Of a stretch of 64,000 nt of DNA, positions 7,285 to 15,400 are shown one piece after another. Numbering within the stretch: position 1 is the stretch's first letter; each line of letters opens with the position of its first letter. The position numbers and the translations under genes were made by a program. The notes beneath the pieces are model-generated. The model was given only the letters and a program-made list of their open reading frames with translations. It made no database searches and was not told the DNA's origin. This DNA is from Bacillota bacterium (lineage in GTDB: Bacteria > Bacillota > UBA4882 > UBA8346): positions 14,840 through 78,839 of the forward strand of contig JAEZCE010000087.1 in assembly GCA_023429995.1 (NCBI GenBank), read 5' to 3'.

Positions 7285-8283
7285 TCAATCCTGGCTCAAG
7301 CGATAAATAATATCCGCGCCAAGACAATTAAGAAGTTGACCGGCCGGCGGAGTAACCAACTCCATAAAGCTGTAACGATTGTTTAGAAAAGGTCTCAGTG
7401 CAACCGGGCCACCGCCACACAAAATCATAAACCGGTAGCGCCGCAGCTTGAGCAATGAATTTAATTGATTGTAGATCTTTCTCTCAAGCTCACTGTATTG
7501 CTTCAGCAACTCCGGGAAATAATCCACTTTAGTACTGCCGCTATACATCGGCGTGCGTCCCTCAAAAATAATATGCCGGATTAATTGCGCCTGGCTTATT
7601 TCCACCTGATTTTGCATCAGCCAGGCTTGGACCGCTCCATATGCAGCATACATTCCCAAATCTAAACTTCCCGAACCTTCATCATAGGGTTCAGCACCCG
7701 GGTTCATTGATATGTAATTGGTAGTCTGATCACCAATATCCACGACTAAGGTATTGGAATTTAAAATATCTTCCCGGATCGCTTGGAGTTTTAAATCGTA
7801 CACAACGCCATAATAAGCGCACTCGCCCTCCGGAAGTACATGGCATGCCTTAATCTTAAATATGGACTCCTTGCCAGCCATATCACCGGCTTTATGTAGA
7901 ATTCTGTGAGTTCCAATAAACCGGGATTCAATTTGCTCTTTCTGAGTTGAAAAGTCACGGGCTGGAACATTACAAAGTAAAATAACATCCTCGTTACCGG
8001 CATGGAGAGAACAAGCGGTCAAAGTTTGAATAATATTTTGTTGATTGGTCTTGTCTTGGTTGCGGTCCTGGATCGCGGCATCCTTTTTCTGCCGGACCGC
8101 GAGATCCCCGATCAACCATTCTTGACTGTTGTTTTCAATCCAGATATCATCCGGAAGCCCGTTAACGGTGAGATTAAACTTCCCCTCGATCCTTGCCATT
8201 GCCGATTGAAACACCCGGCTTTTCCCATTGCAAAAAGATTTATTAAACGCTCTACCATTATCAACACTAACGATTTTTGCCAT
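7285..8283 (-). CDS. parM: ParM/StbA-like actin-family ATPase
   Basis: A 332-residue protein starting at the ATG at 8283, behind GGAGAG. The actin-fold nucleotide motifs are present: phosphate-1 loop IVSVDNGRAFNKSF near the N-terminus, phosphate-2 loop VVDIGDQTTNYI around residue 193, and adenosine motif ILCGGGPVALR near the C-terminus. Length and motifs fit the plasmid-segregation actin family (ParM, Alp). ParM filaments push DNA copies apart with the help of ParR bound to the centromere. Its presence in an integrated prophage suggests either a plasmid-like lysogenic phase or use of filaments in the lytic cycle. Confidence 0.85.
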   Translation of the reverse strand: MAKIVSVDNGRAFNKSFCNGKSRVFQSAMARIEGKFNLTVNGLPDDIWIENNSQEWLIGDLAVRQKKDAAIQDRNQDKTNQQNIIQTLTACSLHAGNEDVILLCNVPARDFSTQKEQIESRFIGTHRILHKAGDMAGKESIFKIKACHVLPEGECAYYGVVYDLKLQAIREDILNSNTLVVDIGDQTTNYISMNPGAEPYDEGSGSLDLGMYAAYGAVQAWLMQNQVEISQAQLIRHIIFEGRTPMYSGSTKVDYFPELLKQYSELERKIYNQLNSLLKLRRYRFMILCGGGPVALRPFLNNRYSFMELVTPPAGQLLNCLGADIIYRLSQD

Positions 8284-8325
8284 TATAAAACACTCTCCTT
8301 CAATTTTAGCCGTTGCCAACACTAC

Positions 8326-8568
8326 TTATCCTTTTTCAATTCTTATAATCTCATAGCAACACGCTTTTGGGTCGTAGATTTTCTTAAACCCCAATGTTTT
8401 CAACCAACTATCCAATCCATCCATCATGCAGCCATATGCAACGTCAGAAATGGCATAGTCAAAAGATTGTTTGGATTGTTTCAAATATTCCTGCATGTGT
8501 TTCCCACAAATGTCCAACCCTTTAATGATCGATGGATCGTGGATGATAAATTCAATTTTTGTTGACAT
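8326..8568 (-). CDS. Small protein, first gene of the partition operon
   Basis: An 80-residue protein starting at ATG 8568 after AGGAGGCG. It begins MSTKIEFIIHDPSIIKGLDI and is otherwise alpha/beta with two central cysteines and a CC pair near the end. No family is recognised. It is the promoter-proximal gene of an operon with parM and the ParR-like gene, with a 42-base gap to parM. It could be a small regulator of the partition system, but the sequence alone does not show that. Confidence 0.6.
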   Translation of the reverse strand: MSTKIEFIIHDPSIIKGLDICGKHMQEYLKQSKQSFDYAISDVAYGCMMDGLDSWLKTLGFKKIYDPKACCYEIIRIEKG

Positions 8569-8586
8569 TTTTTTCGCCTCCTTCCT

Positions 8587-8780
8587 GCGGTATTACTTTT
8601 ACTACCAAAAGGGGATAAAAAGATCCTGAGGTTCTCCCGTTATAACAACCACAATGATGTACCGAGACCACTTATCAACGGTAATATTATTATACCAATA
8701 CCATTTATAAAAATCAATACTATTTACAAATGATACTGATATTAATTTAATATGTTGGTATTATTAATCGAAATAATAAA
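8587..8780. repeat. Putative centromere/operator: iterated ATAC-containing repeats
   Basis: Between the lysis terminator and the partition operon lie several degenerate copies of an AT-rich unit: CAATACCATTTATAAA (8696-), CAATACTATTTACAAA (8715-), ATGATACTGATATTA and a reversed TTGGTATTATTA copy at about 8755. They are spaced about 18-20 bases apart. The palindrome-like GGTAATATTATTATACC lies at 8680-8696. This is the position expected for a parC centromere, which often doubles as the operator of its own operon. Confidence 0.45.
8689..8717 (-). promoter_or_regulatory. Partition operon promoter
   Basis: On the minus strand TTGATT (8712-8717) and TATAAT (8689-8694) are spaced by exactly 17 bases. 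The -35 box is inside a 21-bp block (8704-8724) that is 19/21 identical to the block covering the -35 box of the repressor promoter at 47226-47246. Shared control by the phage repressor is likely. Confidence 0.7.
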
Positions 8781-8808
8781 AAACCCGCCACCATTTCGGC
8801 AGCGGGGT
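8779..8808 (-). terminator. Terminator of the late/lysis operon
   Basis: On the minus strand the stem ACCCCGCTGCC/TGGTGGCGGGT encloses GAAA and is followed by TTTTTTATT. It lies just after the stop of the gene at 8825 and separates late transcription from the partition operon. Confidence 0.85.
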
Positions 8809-8824
8809 AACTACGACACTATAT

Positions 8825-9442
8825 TTAAAAATTAACCCTATACCTTCCCAAAACCCTGTATTCCCCCCGCCATCCATGCAACACCTCATAACTTCCGGAC
8901 AAGCTGACATAAAAATTCCCAAAGACCGGCCGCCCATATTCCCACCCTATAATGATATCGCTATCCCTAAAGTTAGTCTGTCCTCCGGCATATACATCCA
9001 GCCAAGACCGGTTTGGAATATTCACCGCCACAGTTACGGAATCTTGAAAATTAGTCTGTATATCCAACCACTCCCGGCCAACTATGACTGTGGTCTCCCC
9101 GGTGACCTTGTGGGTACCATTCCCGATCTGCCGTCCGGACTTGTCCAAGTAGGCTGTTTTGATTTCTCCGGATGCCGGCGCCTGAAATTTATCCCCGATA
9201 TTTAATGATAAAAGCGGCCTTGGCTCCGGGGTATCCCCGGGAATAGGAACCGGTGTTGGCACAGGTACCCGGCTGGTTATTTGGGTCTCGTGTCTTTCAA
9301 CGACTATCACATCAGCCTGTTTTTCGTCGACCTTCGTCGGGTTTTCAATGACTTTTGTCGGGCCAGGCCGGGGCATGAACTTTACAAACAAAAAAGCCGT
9401 AACCACTACACCGATTACGACTCCTAATAATATTTTTTTCAT
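8825..9442 (-). CDS. Membrane-anchored phage protein in the lysis cassette
   Basis: A 205-residue protein with an N-terminal membrane anchor (LLGVVIGVVVTAFLFVKF), a proline-rich extracytoplasmic linker (VPVPTPVPIPGDTPEPRP) and a beta-rich C-terminal domain. An inner-membrane anchor followed by a rigid linker resembles envelope-spanning or tail-associated lysis accessories, but I find no known spanin signature and the host is presumably monoderm or atypical. It is the last late gene, 8 bases after the holin-like gene. Confidence 0.55.
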   Translation of the reverse strand: MKKILLGVVIGVVVTAFLFVKFMPRPGPTKVIENPTKVDEKQADVIVVERHETQITSRVPVPTPVPIPGDTPEPRPLLSLNIGDKFQAPASGEIKTAYLDKSGRQIGNGTHKVTGETTVIVGREWLDIQTNFQDSVTVAVNIPNRSWLDVYAGGQTNFRDSDIIIGWEYGRPVFGNFYVSLSGSYEVLHGWRGEYRVLGRYRVNF

Positions 9443-9450
9443 CGTCCTAA

Positions 9451-9621
9451 CTACTCCTTTTTGCCACCAGGCGCAAATTTTTGTATAGCATTAATGCCAA
9501 TGTACACACTAGCCACTATCACCCAATCGGATGAGTCTAGTTTCCCCGCTAACAGACACCCAGTTGCTAAACCCAGTACCAAAAACTTCCGGCCACCCAA
9601 AGAATCCAAAAACTTTCTCAT
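9451..9621 (-). CDS. Holin-like small membrane protein
   Basis: A 56-residue protein when started at the ATG at 9621, behind GGGAGG. Two hydrophobic segments (FLVLGLATGCLLAG and VIVASVYIGINAIQ) are joined by a short polar turn, and the C-terminus is basic (GGKKE). Size, topology and position directly after the endolysin fit a class II holin. Confidence 0.65.
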   Translation of the reverse strand: MRKFLDSLGGRKFLVLGLATGCLLAGKLDSSDWVIVASVYIGINAIQKFAPGGKKE

Positions 9622-9641
9622 CAAATTTCCTCCCTTCTTAG

Positions 9642-10148
9642 TTACCAACAAACCCCCGGAGCCCAATTGACCGGATCAGGGTTGCCATGCAACAAATACA
9701 CATGGTCCCGGTGTAAAAAGGTATTATTATACTCCTTAAACCCTAATCGTGGAGCAGGCAGGTTCAGGCGTTTTGAGGCTATTTTGTTAGCCTCAATTAG
9801 ATCCTCAATCTTATATTGTTTAGTTAATCCCATATCCATGGCATCTCCGGTACAATGGGGAGGGTGTTTTTTTGCAGCCTTGTATCCCAGTTTAATTAAA
9901 TGCTCTTGGTATGCCATGGTCCTATAAAGCGCATTAACCGGGATGGCTGATTTAAGGATTCTACGGACTTCTTCGAATTGCTCAATATTGGTTTCCGTGA
10001 CGACGACGGATTTAGTCAGGGGGTCCTCCGCTTCGCGTCGAGTGATGTGTTGCGAAACGTATTCAACGTAAACCCCCCCGATTTGCTCAATGAAAAACGG
10101 CATCTCCTGGCGGGCGCCGTTTTCTTTTATAAGTGTAAAAGTATTCAA
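9642..10148 (-). CDS. M15-family peptidase endolysin
   Basis: A 168-residue protein starting at TTG (10148) after AAAGGGG. It has an N-terminal beta domain and a C-terminal D-Ala-D-Ala carboxypeptidase/L-Ala-D-Glu endopeptidase-like M15 domain. The zinc ligands are visible as H-x6-D in HPPHCTGDAMDMG and H in FLHRDHVYL. It cleaves peptide cross-links of peptidoglycan at the end of the lytic cycle. The holin-like gene follows after 20 bases. Confidence 0.85.
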   Translation of the reverse strand: MNTFTLIKENGARQEMPFFIEQIGGVYVEYVSQHITRREAEDPLTKSVVVTETNIEQFEEVRRILKSAIPVNALYRTMAYQEHLIKLGYKAAKKHPPHCTGDAMDMGLTKQYKIEDLIEANKIASKRLNLPAPRLGFKEYNNTFLHRDHVYLLHGNPDPVNWAPGVCW

Positions 10149-10161
10149 TTATAATCCCCTT

Positions 10162-10410
10162 TCAATGCTCGATTACATACTTCTCCAGTCTTTCCCTCAT
10201 TTCCGTAACCCGGCCATTCGCCCCGAGTTGCTTAAGACCGTCCAGTATGACGAATTGGCCTTCGATAAGCAAGATGTTTTCCTGTTTGCGGTGTTCTCCA
10301 CTGCGTTTCATGTCATCAAGCGTACGGACTAATTTATAAGCCCCCACTAACACCCCACCCGCGCCACCCAATAATGCAATAAAACTTAAGACCGCTGCTA
10401 CATTCTGCAC
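10162..10410 (-). CDS. Phage membrane protein with coiled coil (lysis accessory)
   Basis: An 82-residue protein if the GTG at 10410 is used, which follows GAGGAGTGGGG. One membrane segment (VAAVLSFIALLGGAGGVLVGAY) is followed by a charged helix (RTLDDMKRSGEHRKQE). Haemolysin XhlA and other holin-associated proteins have similar layouts, often with the helix first. It lies between the zinc-ribbon gene and the endolysin, inside the lysis cassette. Confidence 0.55.
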   Translation of the reverse strand: MQNVAAVLSFIALLGGAGGVLVGAYKLVRTLDDMKRSGEHRKQENILLIEGQFVILDGLKQLGANGRVTEMRERLEKYVIEH

Positions 10411-10452
10411 ACTTCCCCACTCCTCTTTGAATGTGATTATAGCCAATAAAAT

Positions 10453-10476
10453 AACCGCCCCAGAGAGACGGTTTTT
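10453..10476. terminator. Hairpin between zinc-ribbon gene and lysis genes
   Basis: The stem AACCG/CGGTT (10453-10457 and 10469-10473) has T-rich flanks on both strands. It follows the stop of the leftward zinc-ribbon gene, so it probably attenuates late transcription into the lysis genes. Confidence 0.5.
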
Positions 10477-10604
10477 TATTCGGGTTCAACATAAGCGCAG
10501 TTCGGGCATTTCCATGACCCATCCTCCTGCTCTTCCAGCCTTGCCCCACAAATAGCACACCTTCTAACCTTAGTTAACGCTTGATATAAAATAGTAGGCA
10601 TCAT
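10476..10604 (-). CDS. Small zinc-ribbon protein, 42 residues
   Basis: Starts at the first of two tandem ATG codons at 10604 after GGAGG. It has two CxxC knuckles, CAIC and CPNC, about 19 residues apart, forming a rubredoxin-like zinc ribbon. The remainder is short helix. It is common for phages to carry such one-domain proteins between tail fibre and lysis genes. The function is unknown. Confidence 0.65.
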   Translation of the reverse strand: MMPTILYQALTKVRRCAICGARLEEQEDGSWKCPNCAYVEPE

Positions 10605-10615
10605 AATCTCCTCCC

Positions 10616-10945
10616 TTAACTATTAATTTCTGCCAAATCGGCTTCATATTGCGCTTTGACAGTTACTATCTCGGTTTGAATATCTTCCGCCACCGTAGTA
10701 TAGCCGAGTGCTGTCGCTTTACTATAGCATTTGGATAGATGATCCATGTATGCCAGATATGCCGCATTTAATTGAGCAAGCTTTTCTTGTTTAACTGCTG
10801 TGGTATATCCAGGAAAAGCAGCTGATACCATTTCCTCCGTTATGTCCGATATATCCATCACGCTAAATAAGACTTCGCCATCTTGGGCTGTATAATCTTT
10901 TGCCACTGCTCGAATGCTTAAACCATTATTACTGACAGCAAACAT
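10616..10945 (-). CDS. Hypothetical phage protein, possible tail fibre chaperone
   Basis: A 109-residue protein directly downstream of the tail fibre gene, starting at ATG 10945 after GGAGATGAG. The N-terminal half is beta-like and the C-terminal half is helical with coiled-coil character. Position and size match small tail fibre assembly or accessory proteins, but no sequence signature proves this. Confidence 0.5.
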   Translation of the reverse strand: MFAVSNNGLSIRAVAKDYTAQDGEVLFSVMDISDITEEMVSAAFPGYTTAVKQEKLAQLNAAYLAYMDHLSKCYSKATALGYTTVAEDIQTEIVTVKAQYEADLAEINS

Positions 10946-10961
10946 TTATTTTCTCATCTCC

Positions 10962-12413
10962 TTACTTTTCAATCCAGCCTAAACATTTTACCCGCGAATT
11001 ACTTGTATCCCCTGCATAATATATGTAGCTACTTTCAAGTAAAAACTCCACAAGCAGATGTGCTGGTGTCGCACTCACGCCCAAACGCACTAAAGGGGGA
11101 TTATCATAATTAGTTTGACCGCCATATTTGTTGTTGGGGGAAACTATAGCAGCGGAATTACCTGTTACGATTTGTAATATTATACTGGTAGCGGTTAATG
11201 GAACATATGATGAAACTGCAACCTCTATGAATATCGGAGTATTTACATTACCACCTACACCACTCACCATTGTGCGTAGTCCAGTTAAAATTGTTCCATC
11301 AACAACATATTGACATTTTTTTCCTTTTTGAATAATGATATATAAATTACTGCTTCCATCAGTAAATCTTCCCCCAAGATGTCTATAATAGTCATAATTT
11401 GGCGGAGTTGTAGAGGCTGTTAAAATCATTTCAGTAATACCGGTAGCCGCCGTATACACCAACCATAAATGATATTCGGTTGAGGCTGCCAAAGACGAAG
11501 TTACTGATATAGCCGAATCTATATATAAATTAATCACACGGCTATAATTAGCATTATGGACACCAATTAAAGCTCCTGCTGCTAAAGTGATAGTCGTAGC
11601 TGTATTTTTTATAGTGACATCATCAAATGACATCGCCGGACTAATGTTACGGACATCCCGAACTATCCATTTGACGGTACCATCGTTTAATAATGCTCCA
11701 ACAGTAAACGATGACGGCTCACCCGTCCCACTTGTTCCGGCTACTACACATTCCAACATGATATGTGGATTTAATGGTGGGTAGCAGACTTTACCCAAAG
11801 AGTACAGAGTATTAGCCTTCCAAAATGAGACTTTAGTTGCTATAAGTGTTACGGATTCAGCCGCAGTATTTGCCGCATTCGTTGCCTGCTGCGATTGTTG
11901 AATCAACATAGCTTCAATGCCTGCCGAGGTATTATCCAAATTCATCAATCCACTGCCATCGCCGTTCCATCCAATTATTTTTCCCGCTACCGGATCCGGC
12001 AGAGTAAGATTTTGGCCTGGAGACGCTATATTCGTCACAATTGAGCGTGAAAATGTCTCATCCAGTTCCTGGGCAATAGCCGTTAATTTGTCCAACCCTT
12101 TTTCCATGTTCTTTGGATCAAAACTTTGAGTAGACAGCCCCACTCCCTGGGTCCTTGCGGTTTCCCTCACGATTGTCAATTTATATCCCGTTGGCCGTGG
12201 CTCTCCGGAAGTAGGATATTTAATCCGAGCATTGTCAATGTCCTTTGTCAAATTCTCGGTTATTTCCACGGTCTCACCCGTTGATATATTCGTTTCATAT
12301 AACTTTATGTCCGCACCATTTTTAGTGAAAATTTCAAATGTATAAGGCCAATAAACTGCCTCTCCATTAGTTAAATATGGTCCGCTTTTACGGTTAGTGT
12401 TTTGAACCGTCAT
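10962..12413 (-). CDS. Tail fibre protein
   Basis: A 483-residue protein. The first 140 residues look like a T7-type fibre attachment domain: beta-rich, then DPKNMEKGLDKLTAIAQELDETF, which is the helix that usually follows it. A short alanine-rich coiled coil (QQSQQATNAANTAAES) leads to beta-rich, Gly/Thr-rich receptor-binding domains. It lies after the internal virion genes and before a small putative chaperone, the usual podovirus order. It should trimerise and bind the host surface. No variable-repeat region or reverse transcriptase is seen. Confidence 0.75.
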   Translation of the reverse strand: MTVQNTNRKSGPYLTNGEAVYWPYTFEIFTKNGADIKLYETNISTGETVEITENLTKDIDNARIKYPTSGEPRPTGYKLTIVRETARTQGVGLSTQSFDPKNMEKGLDKLTAIAQELDETFSRSIVTNIASPGQNLTLPDPVAGKIIGWNGDGSGLMNLDNTSAGIEAMLIQQSQQATNAANTAAESVTLIATKVSFWKANTLYSLGKVCYPPLNPHIMLECVVAGTSGTGEPSSFTVGALLNDGTVKWIVRDVRNISPAMSFDDVTIKNTATTITLAAGALIGVHNANYSRVINLYIDSAISVTSSLAASTEYHLWLVYTAATGITEMILTASTTPPNYDYYRHLGGRFTDGSSNLYIIIQKGKKCQYVVDGTILTGLRTMVSGVGGNVNTPIFIEVAVSSYVPLTATSIILQIVTGNSAAIVSPNNKYGGQTNYDNPPLVRLGVSATPAHLLVEFLLESSYIYYAGDTSNSRVKCLGWIEK

Positions 12414-12434
12414 TTATTTACCCCTCCAATTTAA

Positions 12435-12459
12435 AAGGGGCCGCTTTTGCGACCCCCTA
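12435..12459 (-). terminator. Intra-operon terminator between polyvalent protein and tail fibre
   Basis: On the minus strand the stem GGGGGTCGC/GCGGCCCC with an AAAA loop is followed by TTTTAAATT. It begins at the stop of the 2430-residue gene and probably tunes downstream expression. Confidence 0.75.
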
Positions 12460-15400
12460 ACGTCTATTTGCTGGCTTTGGGAATACCAAATCTCGCAAAT
12501 AAAAATCTTCATCATTCACGATTAAATCATAGATATTACCAACTGTAGTTCTAACTTGTTTAGCCGGATACCGTAACCAATAACCAAGGAATTCAAAGCT
12601 ATTCCATCCGACCTTTCCCCAGTCAATATCCTTTCCTTCAACTCCTTTCTGAACCGTCGAGTTCCAAAGCTCAATTCCCTTTTGGAATGCGTCGCCAACC
12701 GGCGACAATTCATATCCGCCAAATCTGCCGCCTAAAGCATTTACTACATCCCGCAATACCACAAAACCGCTTAATGGATATCGTAATATCGTTGAGGCTA
12801 ACCACTTTACGGTATCGTCGTCATCATCACCCGGCCCCCTTCCTGATAATAATTCTGAAGCTACAGCCGGAAGAAACCACCAGTAAGCAGCAAAAGCAAA
12901 TAATTGACCGTATTCCCTTCGGTTAATTGCCCGTTCTCCGGATTCCATCAACTGATTGGCGAATACTGAAAAGTACGAATAAAACATGGTGAGGATTTTT
13001 CGAAACTCACTTCCCCGCTGGACATGGGCCATGTTGGCGACATCTCCGGAGCCTTGTGTTTCCCGGATAACTTGATCGGCAAACCGGACGGCCATTTCCT
13101 TATCGATAGTTTCCATGGTCTTACCCGATTTTATTTGACGGTCAATATGTAAATTATAGGATTGGATCCACGTTGGTATGGTAACCCCTAAATCAGCTAA
13201 TCCGGTTAACTTAAACCAAAAATCTTGAATCTGATCGTACTTATTTTCCTTGATCAGCTTCTTGGTAACATCCTTGATGTCACGGTCAAAAGTCTGGGCC
13301 CGGTTTTTCATCATCTCGGAATTGTCAAAAACAAATTTGATATCCTCGCCAGCCCTGCCGGTTACGAATTTGGAATGGAAATCTAACATCCCAGCCACTG
13401 TCCGCCTAGACCCGATCCGTTGCATTACCGGAAATACTCCGGCCAACTGCCCAACGGCCGTGGTTATTTTTAATCCCATATTAACCACCGCCGCGCCCAT
13501 CCTGGCCTTTTGGAGTAACTTTTCGGTAGCATCCAAAGGATTACGGTATTCATAGCCAATCGCTTCTAACCATTCCCGAAATTGCCGGTATTCTTGTTTG
13601 CCCCTTGTTTGGCTTATGGCCGATATCACACTTCTTTCATTCAAAATCCGGTCTACGTCCCGGATAGAATTGATAAACGAAACCATATGGATAACATCCG
13701 ATAAATGTTTATCCACCACCGACAAATTAAGAGCCAAAGGCCGATCAATAACTTCTTCCACGGTAGCCTTAGTAAATCCGGATTTAGTTGACGGAATTAC
13801 ATAGGTTGATTCCAGTAATCCTTTTAGATTGTCCTGTTCGCTGTGGCGGTAAGCCTGCTCCGATATCCTGGTATCGTAGGCGATATGGAAATATCCGCCC
13901 GGATATACTCCGTAAGGTGTTTCAATCGGTTTGGCCTCTCTCTTTTCCGGAGCAAATCCCTTGCGGATTTTTTCCACCGTGACAATCATCGGCCAATAAC
14001 TGTTCACCAAATCCAGAACTTCCTGGACAAAATCCCAATCATTGCGGTCCATTGTTCTTTCAAGCAAGCTGGAAAAGTACAGCCTAATCCGTTTTTCTTT
14101 TTCCTTTTTAATGATCTCGCCTGGACTCAACGGATTCGTTTTAGCTTCCGGAGAATTATTGTAACGTTCAATAATTGCCCCCACTTCTTCTTCGTCCATT
14201 TCTTCGGTTTTTAAGTAACCATCAATCAACCGCTTTTGGTTTAATTCACTTCCCCAGTTCAGCGCCATAGTAAGGATGTTCTCCTTGGTAAGCCCCTTAG
14301 TAAAAATATGGGCCAACTCCGGACTGTGAATTTTTTTTGTGGCCAATTGACTCACATTCTCCCCGTAATGCTTCCGGAATATTTCACCGTACTTTTCCCC
14401 GGCTTCACGCCTCAATTTATATTCCTTGTCCATTGACCGCATAATGGGAAGAATAATATACTGCCAAGCCATCCCTTGATCCTTGTACCCATCGAGCGCC
14501 CGAACAATGAATTCAACCTTTTTATGGTCCGCCAGATACTTTAAGACATTCAATTTCATGTCCTTTGACTCGTCCACGTTAGGATCTAAATCTTCCGGAT
14601 ACAAAACTTCGTTGTTCAGCCTGATGCTAACCGAAAGCTTCTCGGCCACAGCCTTGATTTCCGCCCGTTTCCCATCCGTGAGCAGCCTTGTTTCATTCCA
14701 TGCCACCTTTGAAATATTTTTAACGGCATGGACCAAATCCCGCAACTCTCCAAGAGTTAATTCGTGATAGTCTTTTGAAAAGGCTTCATTGGCTATTCTA
14801 TCCGGTATATCAGCGTCCTGGGATTCCTTTCGGGATTCGATCCACTCATGCAACGATGTGCCATCTTCTTTGGCTTTCGGTGAAAGATTATCAATCAACT
14901 TAAACCGGAACAATATTTTATCAATCTGGTTCAAAAATGCATCGTCAATCTTTGGCCGTTGCCGCAATTGAAACTTATGCAAGAACCTAAAATATTTATC
15001 TACCTCCTGTTTAACCTTGCCGGCTTCCAAGGCCAGGGCATGAGTTAAAAGCCTTTGGGTACTATAGCGGAGGATCGCATCATAATCTTTTTTCGCAATG
15101 GCCTGGGATTGTTTTACCGCGGCGTTTCTTTCGGCCGCGAAATAACTGGTAGCCGCTGAAGCTTCCCGGTATAGTTTGTCGACCAAAATTTTTTCAGCAT
15201 ATCTCCGGGCCGCTTTCGCCTCAAACTTCGCCCGTTCGGCATTCCATTGCCGTTTATGTTGTTTGTCCAGTTCTTTCCGGTCAGAGGCGGCTATAAGCTC
15301 CAAAAAGATGGCCTTCTCAAGCGCCAGGGCTTCCAGTTGTTCCTCGTTATGTACCGCCTTTTCGGCCTCAAATTTTAGATCCATGGAATCTTTTAATTCA

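Noticed and set aside
10962..12413. Possible diversity-generating retroelement, because the head genes resemble BPP-1
   Set aside because: No reverse transcriptase gene, no template repeat and no adenine-biased variable repeat at the tail fibre end can be seen.
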